In this document: positions 35,401 through 45,978 of the stretch, piece by piece
Layout of the letters: each line of letters starts with the position of its first letter
How positions within the stretch are numbered: the first letter of the stretch is position 1
From: Wenzhouxiangellaceae bacterium
GTDB lineage: Bacteria > Pseudomonadota > Gammaproteobacteria > Xanthomonadales > Wenzhouxiangellaceae
Direction of reading: 5' to 3'
Assembly (NCBI GenBank): GCA_007695005.1
Contig: REEQ01000091.1
Location: 1 to 64,000, forward strand
DNA: 64,000 bases
Position numbers and translations under genes: made by a program
Notes under the pieces: model-generated
Database searches by the model: none
What the model saw: only the letters and a program-made list of their open reading frames with translations
What the model was told of the DNA's origin: nothing

Positions 35401-35760
35401 CTGGACGAAAACTCCGCCTCCGATGGCGATATCTTCCCCTGGCAGTTCCGCAACGCCGGCCTGGGCCCGCTGATCGGCAAGCGCTCCTGGGGTGGCGTGG
35501 TCGGTATTACCAACCACGGGCCATTGATCGACGGCGGCGTGGTCAATGTGCCTGAGTTCGGCTTTGCAAGCGTCGACGGCGAATACGTGATTGAAGGCGA
35601 GGGCGTCAGTCCGGACATCGAGGTCGACAACGATCCAGCCAGTGTCATTGCCGGTCGTGATCTACAGCTGGAGCGAGCGATTGAAGAGGTCATGAATCAG
35701 ATCGAAGCCAACCCTCCGCGCTTTCCAGCACGTCCCGAAGCCCCGGTAAAGCTGGACTGA
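32494..35760 (+). CDS. Secreted Tricorn-type S41 peptidase
   Basis: This 1088-residue protein has a signal peptide (cleavage likely after Ala24, in LAQA) and then WD40/PD40-like beta-propeller repeats (FSPDGRYIAF, WSPDGQYLVF) up to about 680. A core domain holds the catalytic His in ELNVSHAYVSGGD, a PDZ domain lies near 760-850, and a C-terminal S41 domain has the nucleophile Ser in LDENSASDGD and the Glu-containing IEGEGVSPDI. This is the complete Tricorn architecture. In Gram-negative bacteria such proteins are likely periplasmic peptidases that process oligopeptides. A strong terminator follows. Confidence 0.92.
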   Translation: MFIRVRAGLCLLLIGFLTSSLAQADTRLLRFPHLHDNLVVFSYGGDLWTVSDQGGVASRLTSHPGKELFPRFSPDGRYIAFTGQYGGDEQVYLIPSAGGEPVQLTWYPAAGPLPARWGYDNQVYGWTPDGERILFRSQRDAWGSSTATLYTVSRQGGLPEQMPMPVSGAGTFTDDGRKLFYSPLFRDFRTWKRYQGGWAQSLWLFDLEAKNARQITDHPRTDRDPMWIDGLGYFVSDRDGKLNIYRVDPDGLEVTQLTFHRDWDVRWASAAADGRIIYELDGRLRIFNTRDHSDRGLAIRVPDDGVNRRQRNLAVADQITGARLSPTGRRVLFSARGNLFNAPVDDGVTRMVTHRSTAHDREMSWSPDGQYLVFVSDSSGEEELYIARADGSGQPRQLTDGNQTRFYQPRFSPSGDHVAVSDKDGRILVIRSDGRGDLREAGRDPGWRNRDYAWSPAGDWLAFSQTQESGLRALYLYSVTDNRSHRISDGLFSEYAPSFSVDGKHLFFLGDREFAPQISQREWNFAVNRITGIFALGLTRSAPNPFAPRDAEERGLNAEPDDKSNDKNKDRPTRTEIELDGLWSRVIRLDVDNTNISSVSAVEGGVLYVETDPFFYGRAPERQPRIRFLRFQDREVITFPDGLQAVDVSADGRRLLTRQGSNWQVFEISREGREPESVVTSGLRATIDPVAEWATAFEEVWRRFRDHFYVDNMHGYDWEALREQYRPWLEHVAHRSDLNYLMGEMIAELNVSHAYVSGGDEGLPPRHPVALLGARFETDRDRYRISRIFEGQNDEPRYRSPLTEVGVEVREGDYILAINGRALYASENIYRRLHLPLGEAVVLTVSERADGRNPRTAIVRPINNESSLHYLAWVRDNHRRVTEASDGRIGYLHVPDMGPDGIREFIKWFYGQLRKDGLVIDVRSNGGGNVSQMLIERLSRRPLSLGYSRTMPHVSTYPNQAFNGHMAALLDENSASDGDIFPWQFRNAGLGPLIGKRSWGGVVGITNHGPLIDGGVVNVPEFGFASVDGEYVIEGEGVSPDIEVDNDPASVIAGRDLQLERAIEEVMNQIEANPPRFPARPEAPVKLD

Positions 35761-35794
35761 AAGACCGCGAGCTAGGGCGAGAAGGACACCAAAA

Positions 35795-35815
35795 AGGCCG
35801 GGAACTCCCCGGCCT
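35795..35815. terminator. Bidirectional intrinsic terminator between the Tricorn gene and gcvP
   Basis: GGCCGGG (35796-35802) and CCCGGCC (35808-35814) form a 7-base perfect stem with a 5-base loop. Five A residues precede it and TTCTCTT follows, so it can work for both convergent genes. Confidence 0.75.
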
Positions 35816-35870
35816 TCTCTTGTGTCGTCTCGCTTCTCCCAGCGCCACGGCGCAAGCCGAGCCTCTTGGA

Positions 35871-38777
<2,907 letters not shown>

Positions 38778-38796
38778 GGTGTTTTTTCTCAAGAGC

Positions 38797-39678
38797 TTAA
38801 AGGGGGAGATAATGGTCGAGCAGCAAGAAGGCGAACAGCATCATCAGATACAGAACGGAGTAGCTGAACATCTTCATGGCGATCTGCTCGTTGCGCGGTT
38901 TCAGCATGGCGATCGCATAGCCAAGAAATCCGATGTTGAGCACGCTGGCGCCCGCCAGATAGACCAGGCCGCTCATCCCGGTCAGCCAGGGCAGCAGGGT
39001 GACCAGGACCAGAATGATGCTGTAGAACAGGATCTGCCAACGAGTGAATTCAACGCCGTGAGTCACCGGCATCATCGGCACGTCGGCTGCCGCATAGTCG
39101 TGCCTGCGGTAGATCGCCAGGGCCCAGAAGTGGGGCGGTGTCCAGACGAAAATGATCAGGAACAGGATCAGCGCATGGGCGTGGATGTCGCCGGTAACCG
39201 CAACCCAGCCAAGCACCGGCGGGGCCGCGCCAGCGGCGCCGCCTATCACGATATTCTGCGGCGTGGCGCGTTTCAGCCAGGCGGTGTAGACAATCGCATA
39301 ACCGATCAGGCTGGCAAAAGTCAGGATCGCGGTCAGCGAGTTGGTGAACGCGACCAGAATGATCATTGACAGGACGGCCAGGATCAGGGCGAAAAGCAGT
39401 ACCTGGCGCCGACCCAGCTGGCCGGTGGGCAATGGCCGATTACGGGTGCGCACCATCACTTCATCGGCCCTGGCGTCCAGCAGGTGATTGATGGCGGCCG
39501 CGCTGGAGGCAGCCATGCCGATACCCAGCGAGCCGAACACCAGGACGTCCAGTGGCACCATGCCGGGAACCGACAAAAACATGCCGACTACGGCAGTAAA
39601 CACAATCAGGCTGACAACCTTGAGCTTGCAAAGCGCAAGGAAGGTCCGGATTCGGCTCCCGGTCAAGACGGCATTCAT
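38797..39678 (-). CDS. ctaB: Protoheme IX farnesyltransferase (heme O synthase)
   Basis: CtaB/CyoE attaches a farnesyl group to heme B to make heme O, in the inner membrane. The 293-residue protein has about eight helices and the two prenyltransferase Asp motifs: [19 protein letters not shown] near 80-100 and the later loop at [15 protein letters not shown]. The ATG at 39678 gives [10 protein letters not shown] and overlaps the ctaA stop by four bases, so the heme O and heme A synthases are coupled. With surf1 and the CxxxC protein upstream it forms an operon for aa3-type cytochrome oxidase assembly. Confidence 0.94.
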   Translation of the reverse strand: MNAVLTGSRIRTFLALCKLKVVSLIVFTAVVGMFLSVPGMVPLDVLVFGSLGIGMAASSAAAINHLLDARADEVMVRTRNRPLPTGQLGRRQVLLFALILAVLSMIILVAFTNSLTAILTFASLIGYAIVYTAWLKRATPQNIVIGGAAGAAPPVLGWVAVTGDIHAHALILFLIIFVWTPPHFWALAIYRRHDYAAADVPMMPVTHGVEFTRWQILFYSIILVLVTLLPWLTGMSGLVYLAGASVLNIGFLGYAIAMLKPRNEQIAMKMFSYSVLYLMMLFAFLLLDHYLPL

Positions 39679-40676
39679 CCGGAAGGTGCCGGTCTCTCGC
39701 CGGTCAGGGTCAGCAGCCATACCATGCAAGCGAGCAACAAGGCCGCCATGCCGTTGTGCGCAACGGCAATCCACAATGGCAGCCCCAGCACAACGTTGAG
39801 GATGCCGAAGCTGATCTGCACGCTCAGCAGGACAGTCAACACCGCACCGGGCATGCCCATGCCGGGGGTGCGGAACAGCTGCCACAGTAGCCAGGCAAAC
39901 ACGGCGACCACGAACAGGGCACCGATCCGATGGGTCAGGTGGATTGCAACCCGGGCATCGTGGTCGAGAATGCCACCTTCATAATCCACGCCGACTCCTC
40001 GCCACAAGGTAAATCCTTCTCCGAAATCGGCCTCGGGCCACCATTGGCCCATGCAGGTCGGGAAATCGGGGCAGGACAAGGCGGCGTAGTTGGTGCTGAC
40101 CCAGCCACCGAGCAGGATCTGTACGATGAGCACGCACAGGGCAATGCTCAAGGGCCAGCGCAGTCGGCGTTGCGGCAGGTTTGGACGCGGTTGTCGCACT
40201 CGTGTCTTGAGGTACAACCACACCAGCAGACTGAACGTCAGCATGCCACCGGCCAGATGGGCGAGAACAATCGCCGGTTTCAGTAGCATGGTCACGGTCC
40301 AGGCACCCAACGCGGCCTGGAAAATGATCAACACGAGCAGCCCAGTCGGCAACAGCAGTGGTTGTCCGGGCTGCTGACGTCGCCGCCAGGCAAGTACCGC
40401 CAGGGCGAGCACAATCAGGCCCAGGATGCCGGCCGCATAGCGATGGACCATTTCGCGAACGGCAGAACCCACGTCCACGTTGCGCTCTGGTCGGACTTGT
40501 TCGGCACGGGCCAGGGCGTTTTCGTCCTGCGGCCAGGTCAGATGCCCGTAACAGCCGGGCCAGTCGGGGCAGCCAAGCCCGGCATCGGTCAGGCGCACCC
40601 AGGCGCCAAGTACGATGACGATAAAAGTCAGGTAGACGGCAATCAACGCCAGGCGATTGTAGAATTTGGCGGTCAT
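39675..40676 (-). CDS. ctaA: Heme A synthase (COX15/CtaA family)
   Basis: CtaA oxidises the C8 methyl of heme O to a formyl group, making heme A for cytochrome c oxidase. The 333-residue protein has eight hydrophobic segments. The first loop reads [23 protein letters not shown] with a cysteine pair, [13 protein letters not shown] carries a heme-ligand His in the first half, and [13 protein letters not shown] carries one in the second, matching the internal duplication of the family. It overlaps ctaB by four bases and lies nine bases after the CxxxC protein gene. Confidence 0.93.
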   Translation of the reverse strand: MTAKFYNRLALIAVYLTFIVIVLGAWVRLTDAGLGCPDWPGCYGHLTWPQDENALARAEQVRPERNVDVGSAVREMVHRYAAGILGLIVLALAVLAWRRRQQPGQPLLLPTGLLVLIIFQAALGAWTVTMLLKPAIVLAHLAGGMLTFSLLVWLYLKTRVRQPRPNLPQRRLRWPLSIALCVLIVQILLGGWVSTNYAALSCPDFPTCMGQWWPEADFGEGFTLWRGVGVDYEGGILDHDARVAIHLTHRIGALFVVAVFAWLLWQLFRTPGMGMPGAVLTVLLSVQISFGILNVVLGLPLWIAVAHNGMAALLLACMVWLLTLTGERPAPSG

Positions 40677-40685
40677 GGGCGGAAG

Positions 40686-41258
40686 TCAGTTGCGCTGGGT
40701 CCAGGTCAGGAGACGCCGCAAATCCCGACGAACATGGTTGGGGTCGGCATCTTCGGGGTAGCGCATTATTATATTGGCCATGGGGTCAAGGATGTAGCTA
40801 CGACCGTTATCCGGGACATCTGGAAAAGCGCTGGCGAGCGCGGCAGCATCGCTGCCGCTGACAATGACGAAGTCATCGGCCAGATCGCGAATTTGCTTCA
40901 CCTGGTCTTCGTCCATGTCGGCCAGGCTGATCAGCATCAGACCAATATCGGGCTGGTGCCGATTCTGGGCACGGCGGACCTGTCGCAACCAGTAAAGATC
41001 TTCCAGACAGGCTTCTTTACAGTCTCCGGCCCGCAAATGCACGAGCTGCCAACGCTCAAGCAGATCGGCATGTTCGAGCACGCGACCGTCTGGCTGACGC
41101 AGGTTCAGCGCCGGCAGGGGGATGACTGGCTGCACCAGCTCACCGTGGTTGCGGGTTCCAGCCAGACGGACATCGAACCATTCGCTGTGCAGCAGAGTGG
41201 CAATCAGCACCGGAGCGCCGAACAGGAGAAAGACGATGATGATGATGACTTTGTTCAT
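40686..41258 (-). CDS. Membrane-anchored SCO-like protein with CxxxC, oxidase-cluster associated
   Basis: This 190-residue protein has one N-terminal membrane helix (about 3-22) and a periplasmic domain with a weak thioredoxin-like pattern. A CxxxC motif (C80 and C84 in GDCKEACLEDLYWL) sits where SCO copper chaperones carry theirs. NGRSYILDPMANIIMRYP near the C-terminus resembles the SCO strand that ends in a Tyr or His. Proteins of this size lie between surf1 and ctaA in other proteobacteria without a known function. Copper delivery or thiol reduction for the oxidase is my inference. It overlaps surf1 by four bases. Confidence 0.7.
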   Translation of the reverse strand: MNKVIIIIVFLLFGAPVLIATLLHSEWFDVRLAGTRNHGELVQPVIPLPALNLRQPDGRVLEHADLLERWQLVHLRAGDCKEACLEDLYWLRQVRRAQNRHQPDIGLMLISLADMDEDQVKQIRDLADDFVIVSGSDAAALASAFPDVPDNGRSYILDPMANIIMRYPEDADPNHVRRDLRRLLTWTQRN

Positions 41259-41953
41259 CTGCGCTTGATTTGCCGATAGCCGAGAAAACACCAGATAAGA
41301 AATACTGCCAAGGCGATGCTGTACCACTGAAAAGCATAGGCGCGATGTCGCTCCGGGCCCATGATCACCGTGCGCCATGGTTCAGAGGACAAATGCAGCG
41401 GATGTTCCGGTTCCAGCAGCACGATCTGGTCATGCAAATCAGCGCCGAGCACGGCCCGGATCTTGTCGAGATCGAAGTAGGTCATCAGATTGGGCCAGGA
41501 CTCCGAATCCAGATCTTCTGCCTCGCCCAGCTGAAATCCGACGCGGGGAGGAGGGCTCAGCCGGCCGCTGAGCTCGATCGGGCCCTCTGGCGTTTCAAAC
41601 CGGGGCCATTCACCGGTGCGACGCAGCCATGGCTGCCAACCTCGATTGACCAGGATCCTGAGCTCGCCTTCTTCCACCGAGAAAAGGCTGAAGACATGGA
41701 CGCCGGGATGATTGTTGAGCAGCTGATTGTCAAGGAGGATGTGACGTTCGGTATCAAAGCGGCCGCTGCCGGCAACCAGCGCAAAAGGCGGCGGCGATTC
41801 TCCCAGATCGGAGAGGGCCAGGGCCGGGGCCTCGGCCCATTGGGCGACCAGCAGGTCCTTTTCTTCAGCTCGATCGAGCTGCCAGCCGGCAAGGCGCAGA
41901 CAGGCCGTGAGCACGAGAACGGCGACCAGGTGAGGCAGGAGGGTTCGCAGCAT
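41255..41953 (-). CDS. SURF1-family cytochrome oxidase biogenesis protein
   Basis: This 232-residue protein has the SURF1 layout: an N-terminal helix (about 5-24), a periplasmic domain with LLDNQLLNNHPGVHVFS and ILVNRGWQPW, and a C-terminal helix preceded by AYAFQWYSIALAVF, the family's closing signature. SURF1 proteins help insert heme A into subunit I of cytochrome c oxidase. The ATG at 41953 is the first gene of the minus-strand surf1-CxxxC-ctaA-ctaB run. It is divergent from the DUF2909 gene, which is a common neighbour of oxidase genes. Confidence 0.92.
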   Translation of the reverse strand: MLRTLLPHLVAVLVLTACLRLAGWQLDRAEEKDLLVAQWAEAPALALSDLGESPPPFALVAGSGRFDTERHILLDNQLLNNHPGVHVFSLFSVEEGELRILVNRGWQPWLRRTGEWPRFETPEGPIELSGRLSPPPRVGFQLGEAEDLDSESWPNLMTYFDLDKIRAVLGADLHDQIVLLEPEHPLHLSSEPWRTVIMGPERHRAYAFQWYSIALAVFLIWCFLGYRQIKRR

Positions 41954-41990
41954 CAGTCTGCTTCAGCCGGGCTTCGTCACGGAACAGTTT

Positions 41991-41996
41991 TATAAT
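41991..41996 (+). promoter_or_regulatory. -10 box upstream of the DUF2909 gene
   Basis: A perfect TATAAT at 41991-41996 lies 29 bases before the TTG start at 42026. No clear -35 hexamer is seen at the usual spacing, so an activator or weak promoter is possible. Confidence 0.45.
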
Positions 41997-42025
41997 GAGG
42001 GCCTGTCGCAACAGAGACCCTTCCC

Positions 42026-42262
42026 TTGTTAAGCAAGTTATTGATCATTGGCGTTTTCCTTGCCATTCTCTACACCCTGGCATCAAGCTTCTATTTTCTG
42101 ATTACGGACTCAGGGGACAGTGATCGCACCGTACGCCGCCTGAGCTGGCGCGTTGGATTGTCTGTCGGGCTGATCCTGGTACTGTGGGGTGGATTCCACT
42201 TCGGCATCATAGAGCCTCAAGGTGTAAATCCCGTGCAGTACCCGAGCAGGGAAGGCGGCTGA
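42026..42262 (+). CDS. DUF2909 twin-transmembrane small protein
   Basis: This 78-residue protein consists of two hydrophobic helices (about 3-25 and 45-63) joined by a polar loop, with SDRTVRRLSWRVGLSVGLIL and GFHFGIIEPQG matching the DUF2909 family. The function is unknown, but the gene commonly lies beside cytochrome oxidase assembly genes, as here next to surf1. The start is TTG at 42026, which gives the family-like MLSKLLII. A consensus -10 box lies 29 bases upstream. It converges on the peroxiredoxin gene. Confidence 0.82.
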   Translation: MLSKLLIIGVFLAILYTLASSFYFLITDSGDSDRTVRRLSWRVGLSVGLILVLWGGFHFGIIEPQGVNPVQYPSREGG

Positions 42263-42263
42263 T

Positions 42264-42285
42264 CCGAGCGCCGTGAGGCGCTTGG
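42264..42285. terminator. Hairpin between convergent DUF2909 and peroxiredoxin genes
   Basis: CCGAGCGCC (42264-42272) pairs with GGCGCTTGG (42277-42285), one pair being G-U, closed by a GTGA (GNRA-type) tetraloop. It starts two bases after the DUF2909 stop. There is no T tract on either side. Confidence 0.4.
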
Positions 42286-42309
42286 ACTGATGGAAAATCA
42301 GCGCGAGTC

Positions 42310-42792
42310 TTAAAGTTGAGACAGTACGTGCTCGGCGCTGGAAACCCGGAATTCACCAGGCGCTTCGACGAACAGGCTAGAGACCTTGCCATCGTCAATG
42401 ATCATGGCAAATCGCTGACTCCTTTTGCCCATACCGAATGCACTTGCGTCCATTTCCAGACCCAGCGCTGAGGCAAGCTGGCCATTGCCATCGGCGACCA
42501 TGATGAGGCTGTCTTCGACGTTGCCGGCCTTGCCCCAGGCGTCCATGACAAAGACGTCATTGACCGCCATGCAGACGATGCGATCGACGCCCTTGGCGCG
42601 GAAATCTTCGGCCTGATCGACAAAACCTGGCAGGTGATTCGCCGAGCAGGTCGGCGTAAAAGCGCCCGGCACGGCAAAAAGCACCGTTCGTCCCTGACCG
42701 AAAAGCTCGGCGGTATTGACGGGTTTCGGTCCCTCGGCCCCCATCATGGTCAGGCTGGCTTCGGGAATGCGATCTCCAACAGCAATAGTCAT
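42310..42792 (-). CDS. Peroxiredoxin, Prx5 type
   Basis: This 160-residue thiol peroxidase reduces H2O2 and organic peroxides. The peroxidatic C49 lies in PGAFTPTCSANHLPGF, the Prx5 active-site pattern, and FAMIIDDGKV precedes the C-terminal strand as in atypical two-Cys and one-Cys Prx5 proteins. A further Cys occurs at IVCMAVND, a position common to the group. The reductant is probably glutaredoxin or thioredoxin. It lies four bases after the PilH-like gene, so the two may be co-transcribed, though a functional link is unclear. Confidence 0.9.
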   Translation of the reverse strand: MTIAVGDRIPEASLTMMGAEGPKPVNTAELFGQGRTVLFAVPGAFTPTCSANHLPGFVDQAEDFRAKGVDRIVCMAVNDVFVMDAWGKAGNVEDSLIMVADGNGQLASALGLEMDASAFGMGKRSQRFAMIIDDGKVSSLFVEAPGEFRVSSAEHVLSQL

Positions 42793-42796
42793 CGCT

Positions 42797-43162
42797 TCAG
42801 CCCTCCAGCGCCTTGTTCATGGCAGCGAGCAAGGCCGCCTTGTCCACCGGTTTGGTGATGTACGCAGAAGCCCCCTGGCGCATGCCCCAGATCCTGTCGG
42901 TTTCCTGATCCTTGGTGGTGACGAAAATGACCGGGATATTGGCCGTGGTCTTTTCCTTGGAGATCTTGCGGGTGGCCTGGAAGCCATTCAGACCCGGCAT
43001 GACCACATCCATCAAAATCAGGTCTGGCAGCTCGGCCATGGCCTTTTCAACACCTTCCTCGCCGTTCACCGCAGTGACGACCTGATGACCCGCGCCCTCG
43101 ACTATCTTGGTCAGTGCGAACAATTGCGATTCCGAATCATCGACGATCAATACTTTGGCCAT
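42797..43162 (-). CDS. pilH: PilH-like single-domain response regulator
   Basis: A 121-residue receiver domain with no output domain. The acidic pair is D8-D9, the phosphorylated Asp is D52 in LILMDVVMPGLNGFQATR, and VTTKDQETDRIWGMRQGA with TKPVD gives the Thr and Lys switch residues. The stretch from MPGLNGFQATR to WGMRQGA matches PilH of type IV pilus twitching systems closely, but no pil genes are adjacent, so the symbol is a family-level call. The ATG at 43162 has AGGG about nine bases upstream. Confidence 0.8.
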   Translation of the reverse strand: MAKVLIVDDSESQLFALTKIVEGAGHQVVTAVNGEEGVEKAMAELPDLILMDVVMPGLNGFQATRKISKEKTTANIPVIFVTTKDQETDRIWGMRQGASAYITKPVDKAALLAAMNKALEG

Positions 43163-43240
43163 GCTCGTTTCCCTTGTTGATTGATTTGATGCCACAGACA
43201 TTCCGGTTCCCATGATACTGCAAACCGGCAATCGTCGGAC

Positions 43241-44251
43241 CTAGGAGGTCTCGTGAGGGACCTCGACCAGTACTCGACCGCGACCACCGCCAGCCAGCAG
43301 GCGCTCAAACACAGCTGGAAGTCCTTCCAGAGTGACCGGACTGGCGGCAATGCTGTCCAGGTGAGCAGGCTTCCATGCGCCGCCCAGGCGCGTCCAGAGT
43401 TCCTGGCGCAGCGGATAGGGGCAGCCGGCGGAGTTGATCCCCAGCAGGCTGATGCCGCGAATGATGAACGGCATCACTGTCGTGTGCAGGCCGACGCCAC
43501 CGGCCAGACCGCAGGAGGCAATGCTGCCCCATGGCTTGATGACCCGGGTCAGGCCTGCCAGGGTATCGCCGCCGACATTGTCCAGGGCGCCTGCAAACAT
43601 GGCCGAAGCCATGGGTGTCTCAGGCCAGTACAGCTCGTGACGGGAGATACACTGGCTGGCACCGAGTTCGTGCAGCCACTCGAACTCCTCAAGCTTGCCG
43701 CTGATCGCTGTCACTTCGTATCCGGCCCGGCTGAACAGGTCGACGGCGATAGAACCCACGCCGCCGGTGGCGCCGGTGACGCATATCGGCCCCATCTCCG
43801 GGCGCTGGCCGTTGGCCTCCATCCGGTAGAGCGACAGCGCCGCGGTGAAGCCGGCCGTGCCCAGAATCATCGCTTCCCGCAAGTCCAGGCCGTCGGGCAA
43901 TGGGACCAGCCATTGCGAGGGGACGCGCAAGTACTCGCTGTAGCCGCCATCACGCGATTCGGACAGCCCGCACCCGGTCATCACCACCGGATCTCCCTCC
44001 TTGAAACGGTCCGAGCCGGACTGGGCGACATGACCAGCCAGATCGATACCGCCATTGAGGGGGAAGTTTCTCAGGATCTTGCCCTTTCCGGTGCCGGCCA
44101 GGGCGTCCTTGTAATTGACGCTGGAGTAGGCCACCTTGACCACGACATCGCCATCGGACTGCTCATCCAGTCTCTGCTCGACGACCCTGGCACGATAGCC
44201 GTCCTCGTCGTCAAAGATACGAAATGCCTTGAAAGTCGAAGGGATAGTCAT
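43241..44251 (-). CDS. acuI: AcuI/YhdH-type NADPH-dependent acryloyl-CoA reductase
   Basis: This 336-residue zinc-independent medium-chain reductase belongs to the YhdH/AcuI quinone-oxidoreductase group. SSVNYKDALAGTGKG and NGGIDLAGHV mark the GroES-like part, and VTGATGGVGSIAVDL is the NADPH-binding loop. AcuI relatives reduce the toxic acryloyl-CoA to propionyl-CoA, which protects cells using DMSP or 3-hydroxypropionate; no DMSP genes are in view, so a detoxification role is possible. It lies about 80 bases before the PilH-like gene, same strand. Confidence 0.85.
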   Translation of the reverse strand: MTIPSTFKAFRIFDDEDGYRARVVEQRLDEQSDGDVVVKVAYSSVNYKDALAGTGKGKILRNFPLNGGIDLAGHVAQSGSDRFKEGDPVVMTGCGLSESRDGGYSEYLRVPSQWLVPLPDGLDLREAMILGTAGFTAALSLYRMEANGQRPEMGPICVTGATGGVGSIAVDLFSRAGYEVTAISGKLEEFEWLHELGASQCISRHELYWPETPMASAMFAGALDNVGGDTLAGLTRVIKPWGSIASCGLAGGVGLHTTVMPFIIRGISLLGINSAGCPYPLRQELWTRLGGAWKPAHLDSIAASPVTLEGLPAVFERLLAGGGRGRVLVEVPHETS

Positions 44252-44367
44252 GGCGTCCTTGTCGTCGTCATCGGTTTTTCAGGATCAGGTCCTGGCCGGC
44301 AGGAGATACGCAGCGCAAAGCGTTTCCGACCGATAGTCCAGTCTGAGCAATGCATGAACTGTTCAGG

Positions 44368-45795
44368 CTAGTTGGCCTTGTGTATGGCGCGCTTGTCGAC
44401 CGCCAGTGCCGCTTCGTGGACCGCCTCCGAGAGTGTCGGGTGGGCGTGCACGATGCGGGCGAGGTCTTCGCTGGTGCCATGGAACTCCATTGCAACCACG
44501 CACTCGGCAATCAGCTCCGATGCATTGGCACCGATGATCTGCACACCCAGCAGACTGTCATCCTCGGCGTCAGCCAGAATCTTGACGTGGCCGGTGGCAT
44601 TGCCCATGGCCAGCCCGCGGCCGGTCGCGGCGAACGGGAAACTGCCGGAACGGTATTCACGGCCTTCGTCCTTGAGTTCCTTTTCGGTCTTGCCTACCCA
44701 GGCAATTTCGGGATCGGTATAGATCACCCAGGGGATGGTGTCGAGATTGAAATGCCCGTAGCCGGTGGCCAGGGCTTCGACAACGGCGATACCTTCTTCC
44801 GAGGCCTTGTGCGCCAGCATCGGGCCGCGCACCAGGTCGCCGATGGCCCAGACGTTCTTGACGCTGGTCTGACAATGTTCGTCGACCTTGACCTGGCCGC
44901 GATCGGTCAATTCCACGCCGCTGTCCTCGGCCAGCAATCCGTTGCTGGCTGCCTTGCGGCCGACCGCCACCAGCAGGCGATCAAAGCTTTCGCTGTGGTC
45001 ACCGTTTTTGTCGGTGTAACTCACCTTGACCTGGTTGTCGCTGATTTCGGCCGCCGATACCTTGGCACCAAGCCGGATGTCAAGGCCCTGCTTCTTGAAC
45101 TCGCGTGCCGCGGCGCGACTGAGGTCCTGGTCAACCACGCCGAGCAACTCATCCATCGCTTCCAGCAGCACGACTTCCGCACCGAGTCGGGACCACACGC
45201 TGCCCATTTCCAGGCCAATGACGCCGGCTCCGATCACGCCCATACGGGCGGGCACTGCATCAAACTCGAGCACACCTTCGTTGTCGACAATGAACTTGCC
45301 GTCGATTTCGACGTTGGGGATGGTGAAGGGCACGGAGCCGGCGGCGAGCATGACATGCTTGCCGACAGCAGTGAAACTGTCTCCGTCATGCGGTCTCACC
45401 TCGACACGGCGCTCCGCCAGCAGCTTGCCGCGGCCATTCGCGAATTCAATCTTGTTGGCCTTGAACAGCTGCATCAAGCCGCCGTTGAGCTGCTTGACGA
45501 TACTGCGCTTGCGCTCGATCATCTTGCCGACATCCATGCTGACGTCGTCAACGTTGATCCCATGTTCGCTGTAGTCGTGTCGGATGTGATGATAGTGCTT
45601 GGACGAGTCGAGCAGCGCCTTGGAGGGCACGCAGCCAACGTTCAGGCAGGTGCCGCCCGGCGCCGGCTTGCCGTCATCGCCCTGGCGATCATCAATCAGC
45701 AAGACCTTCAGATCGAGCTGTGCTGCCCGAATAGCAGCGGCATAGCCGCCTGGGCCGCCACCGATAACGACGAGATCGAATTCCTTGTCAGCCAT
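44368..45795 (-). CDS. lpdA: Dihydrolipoyl dehydrogenase (E3)
   Basis: E3 reoxidises the dihydrolipoyl groups of 2-oxo acid dehydrogenases with NAD+. The 475-residue flavoprotein has IGGGPGGYAAAIRAAQL (FAD), the redox disulfide C50-C55 in GTCLNVGCVPSK, the GAGVIGLEMGSVW NAD-binding loop, and HAHPTLSEAVHEA with the catalytic His-Glu pair at the dimer interface. It is the third gene of sucA-sucB-lpdA, but a gap of 183 bases with hairpins separates it from sucB, so it may also have its own promoter to supply other complexes such as glycine cleavage. Confidence 0.95.
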   Translation of the reverse strand: MADKEFDLVVIGGGPGGYAAAIRAAQLDLKVLLIDDRQGDDGKPAPGGTCLNVGCVPSKALLDSSKHYHHIRHDYSEHGINVDDVSMDVGKMIERKRSIVKQLNGGLMQLFKANKIEFANGRGKLLAERRVEVRPHDGDSFTAVGKHVMLAAGSVPFTIPNVEIDGKFIVDNEGVLEFDAVPARMGVIGAGVIGLEMGSVWSRLGAEVVLLEAMDELLGVVDQDLSRAAAREFKKQGLDIRLGAKVSAAEISDNQVKVSYTDKNGDHSESFDRLLVAVGRKAASNGLLAEDSGVELTDRGQVKVDEHCQTSVKNVWAIGDLVRGPMLAHKASEEGIAVVEALATGYGHFNLDTIPWVIYTDPEIAWVGKTEKELKDEGREYRSGSFPFAATGRGLAMGNATGHVKILADAEDDSLLGVQIIGANASELIAECVVAMEFHGTSEDLARIVHAHPTLSEAVHEAALAVDKRAIHKAN

Positions 45796-45860
45796 TTATC
45801 ATTCCTTTGCAATGAGATTTTGGCAGTAAGCCATCGAGCGAATCTGTCACTGTTCTATCA

Positions 45861-45887
45861 ACGCGGCAACCAAATGGATTGCCGCGT
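45861..45887. terminator. Strong hairpin after sucB
   Basis: ACGCGGCAA (45861-45869) and TTGCCGCGT (45879-45887) form a perfect 9-base stem with a 9-base loop, 91 bases after the sucB stop. No T tract follows on the minus strand, so it may be a processing or stabilising element, not a simple terminator. Confidence 0.4.
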
Positions 45888-45892
45888 CAATA

Positions 45893-45961
45893 AGCACGAA
45901 GGCCCCAGGGGCGCGAAGGCAAGATCCTTGAATGGTCTTGTCTTCGTGTGCTCTTCGTGGT
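45893..45961. repeat. Dispersed imperfect palindrome, copy A (sucB-lpdA gap)
   Basis: The left arm (45893-45924) carries CACGAAG and GCGAAGGCAAGA; the right arm (45936-45961) carries TCTTGTCTTCGTG and CTCTTCGTGGT, their inverse complement with a few mismatches. It shares the CACGAAG/CTTCGTG core with copies B and C. Confidence 0.6.
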
Positions 45962-45978
45962 GAAAGTGAAGCAGCCCA

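Noticed and set aside
33856-35517. Long minus-strand open frame opposite the Tricorn gene
   Set aside because: Same cause: a shadow of a confirmed gene, with no recognisable domain.
44350-45963. Long plus-strand open frame opposite lpdA
   Set aside because: lpdA is certain by its disulfide and FAD motifs; the opposite frame has no domain or ribosome-binding site.
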